From NCBI GenBank assembly GCA_958423465.1, contig CATZRD010000026.1, forward strand, positions 1-32,713: DNA of 32,713 nt, written 5' to 3'. The notes under the pieces were generated by a model, which did not search any database, had not been told where the DNA came from, and saw only the letters and a program-made list of their open reading frames with translations. A program made the translations under genes and the position numbers. Below, piece after piece: positions 30,604 through 32,713 of this stretch (positions are counted from its first letter, which is position 1; every line of letters begins with the position of its first letter). This DNA comes from an uncultured Oscillospiraceae bacterium (GTDB lineage: Bacteria; Bacillota; Clostridia; Oscillospirales; Oscillospiraceae).

Positions 30604-30649
30604 GGGCGACATGATCGAGTGCTTCGTCATGGAGCAGATCCAGGTGTGA
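30604..30649 (+). repeat. Direct repeat, copy 2 (duplicate of the infB 3' end)
   Basis: Second copy of the 46-bp infB end, including the stop codon, 224 bp from copy 1 and out of frame with infB. It sits 11 nt before the terminator at 30661-30685, the place where the original infB end would be expected. It has no start codon of its own and is not a gene. Confidence 0.92.
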
Positions 30650-30660
30650 GAGCGATACAG

Positions 30661-30685
30661 CGGGGCGGGCGGTACGCCCGCCCCG
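30661..30685. terminator. Terminator after infB region and the small minus-strand gene
   Basis: CGGGGCGGGCG, loop GTA, CGCCCGCCCCG, followed on + by TATTTATA. An 11-bp stem. It should end the infB transcript and also lies 3 nt beyond the stop codon of the minus-strand gene at 30689-30877. Confidence 0.75.
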
Positions 30686-30688
30686 TAT

Positions 30689-30877
30689 TTATAGGTCCTC
30701 CGCCAGCTCCTCCGGGTCCAGGCAGAAGGCCGCCAGCTCCATGCCCAGCTTGACGCCCCGCTGGAAAGCGTACAGACCATATGCCCTCAGCGGGTCATTC
30801 CGGAGATAGCGGGGCGTTTTTTCCGGGTCATAGGGCATACACCAGGCGTCAAACAAAATCGTAAACAGAATATTCAT
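30689..30877 (-). CDS. Uncharacterised 62-residue protein divergent from an Xre repressor
   Basis: Family not recognised. The protein starts MNILFTILFDAWCMPYDPE, contains an aromatic/basic middle (RYLRNDPLRAYGLYAFQRG) and ends in an acidic tail (DPEELAEDL). No signal peptide or clear membrane helix; the first 12 residues are hydrophobic but short. It is supported as a gene by GAGAGGTG 5 nt before the ATG, a consensus promoter (TTGACA-N17-TATATT) and a terminator right after the stop. Divergent pairing with a repressor suggests it is the regulated output of the cassette, such as a toxin, a host-interaction factor or a co-regulator; none of these is shown by sequence. Confidence 0.72.
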   Translation of the reverse strand: MNILFTILFDAWCMPYDPEKTPRYLRNDPLRAYGLYAFQRGVKLGMELAAFCLDPEELAEDL

Positions 30878-30892
30878 GGCACACCTCTCAAT

Positions 30893-30922
30893 TTGTATAT
30901 TTACGTTTAACGTAAATATACT
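30893..30922 (+). promoter_or_regulatory. Promoter of the Xre regulator and probably rbfA-nrnA
   Basis: -35 TTGTAT (30893-30898), 18-nt spacer, -10 TATACT (30917-30922). The palindrome covers almost all of it. Since no other promoter is seen before rbfA, this may be the main source of rbfA and nrnA transcripts once the terminator at 30661-30685 has ended the infB message. Confidence 0.6.
30895..30921. promoter_or_regulatory. 27-bp palindromic operator between the divergent genes
   Basis: 13-nt arms (GTATATTTACGTT and its exact complement) around one central T. A second site carries the half GTTAAACGTAAAT at 30926-30938, matching the right half of the palindrome at 12 of 13 positions and offset by 21 bp, two helical turns. 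The pair covers both divergent promoters. The adjacent Xre protein is the natural binder. Confidence 0.8.
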
Positions 30923-30943
30923 CTGGTTAAACGTAAATGTCAA
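30915..30943 (-). promoter_or_regulatory. Promoter of the 62-residue protein gene
   Basis: On the minus strand, -35 TTGACA (30938-30943), 17-nt spacer, -10 TATATT (30915-30920): nearly consensus. The -10 is inside the palindrome at 30895-30921 and the spacer contains a further operator half-site, so it should be tightly repressed when the regulator is bound. Confidence 0.78.
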
Positions 30944-30952
30944 GAGGCTGAT

Positions 30953-31171
30953 ATGGAAAATATGGAGATCTTTGCCCAGCGGGTATACGAGCTGCGGCGA
31001 AAAAAAGGAATGACCCAGCGGGAGCTGGGAGAAGTGCTGGGGCTGTCCCACAAGTCCATCAGCACCATTGAGAGCGGACATACTTCCACTACCATCGAAA
31101 AACTGATCCTGCTGGCTAAATTCTTCGAGGTCTCCACAGACTATCTGCTGGGGCTGACGGATCGGCCCTGA
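30953..31171 (+). CDS. Small Xre-family transcriptional repressor
   Basis: 72 residues, almost entirely one HTH_3 domain: RVYELRRKKGMTQRELGEVL (10-29), recognition helix around LSHKSISTIESGH (31-43), then helices ending in FFEVSTDYLLGLTD, the typical ending of phage-type and SinR-like repressors. AGAGG lies 5 nt before the ATG. The gene ends 15 nt before rbfA, between infB and rbfA, where no regulator normally stands. Expected to repress itself and the divergent 62-residue gene through the palindromes at 30895-30938. Confidence 0.9.
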   Translation: MENMEIFAQRVYELRRKKGMTQRELGEVLGLSHKSISTIESGHTSTTIEKLILLAKFFEVSTDYLLGLTDRP

Positions 31172-31186
31172 GAAGGAGGAACCAAC

Positions 31187-31579
31187 ATGGCAAATAACCG
31201 AATCGGCCGCATCAACGAGGAGGTCCAGAAGGAGCTGAGCGCCCTTCTGCGCACTCTGAAGGACCCCCGGCTCCAGGGGGGCCTGGTAACCATCACCCAT
31301 GTGGACACCACCAGCGACCTGCGCTACGCCAAGGTGTTCGTCAGCGCCCTGGACAAGAGCCAGGAGAAGGACGTGCTGAAGGGCCTGAAGTCCGCCTCCG
31401 GCTACCTGCGCCGGGAGCTGGGCCGGAGCCTGCAGCTTCGCTACACCCCCGAGCTGCAATTTGTGGGGGATGACTCCATCCAGCAGGGCGCCCACATTCT
31501 GGAGATGCTCCGGGACCCCAATGTGGTCAAGCCCGCCAACCCTGCCAACGCGGACATCATTTTGGACGATGAGGACTGA
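31187..31579 (+). CDS. rbfA: Ribosome-binding factor A
   Basis: 30S maturation factor that binds near the 5' helix of 16S rRNA and matters most in the cold. 130 residues with the KH-like fold: RIGRINEEVQKELSALL, VTITHVDTTSDLRYAKVFVSAL, GYLRRELGRSLQLRYTPELQF and GAHILEML are all family signatures. AAGGAGGA lies 6 nt before the ATG. It is separated from infB by about 760 bp holding a duplication and a regulator cassette, whereas the two genes are usually adjacent. It overlaps nothing; nrnA follows after 4 nt. Confidence 0.96.
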   Translation: MANNRIGRINEEVQKELSALLRTLKDPRLQGGLVTITHVDTTSDLRYAKVFVSALDKSQEKDVLKGLKSASGYLRRELGRSLQLRYTPELQFVGDDSIQQGAHILEMLRDPNVVKPANPANADIILDDED

Positions 31580-31583
31580 GCCT

Positions 31584-32534
31584 ATGACCACCCAGGAAGC
31601 CGCCGCTCTGCTGGGGCAAATGGACCGGGTCCTGATTCTGACCCACCGCCGGCCCGACGGGGACACCGTCGGCTGCGCCGCCGGCCTCTGCGCCGCCCTG
31701 CGCCAGCTGGGCAGGACCGCCTATCTCCTCCGCAACCCGGATATCACCGAGGCCAACGCCGTCTACGCCGCTCCCTACTGGGGGCCGGAGGACTTTGTCC
31801 CCGACCATGTGGTGGCGGTGGATATCGCCGCCAGAAGCCTCTTCTTCCCTGCCGCCGAGGCGTATTTTGACCGCATCGATCTGGCCATCGACCACCACCC
31901 CTCCTTTGAGGGGTTCGGCAGGGCCAGCTGCGTGGACGCCTCCCGGGCCGCCTGCGGGGAGATCGTCTACGAGATCTGCCGGGAGCTGGGAGCGGTGACG
32001 CCGGAGATCGCCCTGCCTCTCTACGCCGCTGTTGCCACGGATACGGGCTGCTTCGTCTACGCCAACACCACCGCCAACACCCACGCCGTGGCGGCGGCGC
32101 TGATGGCCACGGGCATCGACTATTTCGCGGTGAACAAGCGCCACTTCCGCACCAAGAGCCGGAAGCGCATCGCCCTGGAGGCGGACATCCTGAGCCGCAT
32201 GGAGTTCTTCCACCAGGGCCGGGGCGTGTTCCTCACCGTGCCCCTGAGCCTGATGGAGCGGGTAGGGGCTGCGGAGGACGACGCCGAGGATCTCAGCACC
32301 CTGGCGGGTATGGTGGAGGGCGTGGACTGCGGCGCCCTTCTCCGGGAGCTGAAGCCCGGCGAGTGGAAGCTGAGCCTGCGCACCGGGGCGAATGGCCGGG
32401 TCAACGCCACCGAGGCCTGCCGTCTGCTGGGCGGCGGCGGCCACGCCATGGCGGCGGGGGCTACGGTCCGGGGCGATCTGGACCAGGTGAAGGCCCAGAT
32501 TCTGGCCGCCGTTGACGCGGTGAAGCGGGCGTGA
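31584..32534 (+). CDS. nrnA: DHH/DHHA1 phosphoesterase (NrnA-type oligoribonuclease / pAp phosphatase)
   Basis: Degrades short RNA oligonucleotides (nanoRNA) and dephosphorylates 3'-phosphoadenosine 5'-phosphate. 316 residues: motif I HRRPDGDTVG (21-30), metal-binding Asp80 (VVAVDIA), the DHH motif at 103-105 in AIDHHPSF, and the C-terminal DHHA1 domain with GGGGH at 283-287. The gene usually follows rbfA in Firmicutes. GAGGA lies about 8 nt before the ATG, inside the end of rbfA. The later part of the operon (often truB, ribF) is not seen; a tRNA gene follows. Confidence 0.94.
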   Translation: MTTQEAAALLGQMDRVLILTHRRPDGDTVGCAAGLCAALRQLGRTAYLLRNPDITEANAVYAAPYWGPEDFVPDHVVAVDIAARSLFFPAAEAYFDRIDLAIDHHPSFEGFGRASCVDASRAACGEIVYEICRELGAVTPEIALPLYAAVATDTGCFVYANTTANTHAVAAALMATGIDYFAVNKRHFRTKSRKRIALEADILSRMEFFHQGRGVFLTVPLSLMERVGAAEDDAEDLSTLAGMVEGVDCGALLRELKPGEWKLSLRTGANGRVNATEACRLLGGGGHAMAAGATVRGDLDQVKAQILAAVDAVKRA

Positions 32535-32595
32535 GGCCGCCGGCGGGCGGAGACAAAAATTTTTACCGGAATTTGAAAAAGATTTGGGAAAACCA

Positions 32596-32624
32596 TTGAC
32601 AAACTGAGCGTTTGCTGGTATAGT
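32596..32624 (+). promoter_or_regulatory. Promoter of the tRNA gene
   Basis: -35 TTGACA (32596-32601), 17-nt spacer, -10 TATAGT (32619-32624) preceded by CTGG. It lies 28 nt upstream of the tRNA 5' end. No hairpin terminator for nrnA is visible between 32535 and 32595. Confidence 0.82.
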
Positions 32625-32652
32625 AATTTGTGCCTGTTCGGCAGGTAGATAT

Positions 32653-32713
32653 GGCGGCGTAGCTCAGTTGGCTAGAGCATTCGGTTCATACCCGAAGTGT
32701 CACCGGTTCGAAT
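32653..32713 (+). tRNA. tRNA-Met (CAT), 3' end cut by the window edge
   Basis: GGCGGCG acceptor 5' strand (32653-32659), TA, D arm GCTC-AGTTGGCTA-GAGC, anticodon arm TTCGG-TTCATAC-CCGAA with anticodon CAT, variable loop, and the T arm starting ACCGG-TTCGAAT. The A/T loop features fit an elongator methionine tRNA; a lysidine-modified tRNA-Ile(CAT) cannot be fully excluded without the 3' end. Further tRNA genes may follow beyond the window. Confidence 0.93.

Noticed and set aside
30341..30649. 102-codon + strand frame that runs through the palindrome cluster and ends in the duplicated infB tail
   Set aside because: Its start lies inside infB in another frame with no ribosome binding site, and the middle is the translation of hairpin sequence. 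The infB-like ending only reflects the DNA duplication.

Overview
The window is about 32.7 kb of GC-rich chromosomal DNA from a bacterium that looks like a Gram-positive Clostridia member, probably related to the gut Oscillospiraceae (Flavonifractor/Lawsonibacter/Oscillibacter-like). This is inferred from gene content: an S-layer-homology surface protein, Noc, RnpM/YlxR and YlxQ in the nusA-infB operon, lipoprotein-type solute-binding proteins, strong AGGAGG ribosome binding sites, and GTG/TTG starts with GC-rich codon use. No taxonomic search was possible. No rRNA, CRISPR array, intact insertion sequence or phage module was seen.

Layout. 1-2.4 kb: an SLH-anchored surface protein on +. 2.4-4.1 kb: a minus-strand AbrB regulator / ABC-2 exporter operon whose promoter lies on a perfect inverted repeat. 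4.2-6.6 kb: a minus-strand polar amino acid ABC importer. 6.9-9.0 kb, +: an Isf-like flavoprotein, then lspA-rluD. 9.1-12.4 kb, minus: metY-metA-dcyD, a methionine/sulfur operon in which MetA carries the acetyl-CoA-type Glu111. 12.6-13.4 kb, +: noc. 13.5-18.9 kb, minus: a five-gene peptide/nickel-type ABC importer in the order SBP-D-F-B-C. 19.0-23.0 kb, minus: GNAT, cysteine desulfurase, MATE exporter, rlmA. 23.2-25.1 kb, +: mtaB and a YfbR-like nucleotidase. 25.2-32.7 kb, +: the translation/transcription operon rimP-nusA-(MazG-like)-rnpM-ylxQ-infB, then rbfA and nrnA, ending in a truncated tRNA-Met.

The most unusual part is the infB-rbfA junction (30.38-31.17 kb). The last 46 bp of infB, including its stop codon, occur a second time 224 bp downstream with one mismatch. 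A cluster of small palindromes fills the gap between the copies. Next comes a divergent pair made of an unrecognised 62-residue protein (minus) and a 72-residue Xre-type repressor (+). These two share a 27-bp near-perfect palindrome covering both promoters. The repressor gene sits 15 nt ahead of rbfA, so a core ribosome-maturation gene now appears to follow an autoregulated, possibly acquired cassette.

Other regulatory structures: an intrinsic terminator in the rimP leader, a 16-bp stem between ylxQ and the TTG-started infB, long hairpins after two solute-binding-protein genes, and an inverted-repeat pair around the flavoprotein promoter. Most promoters found fit TTGNNN-N17-TATNNT, often with TGG just before the -10 box.
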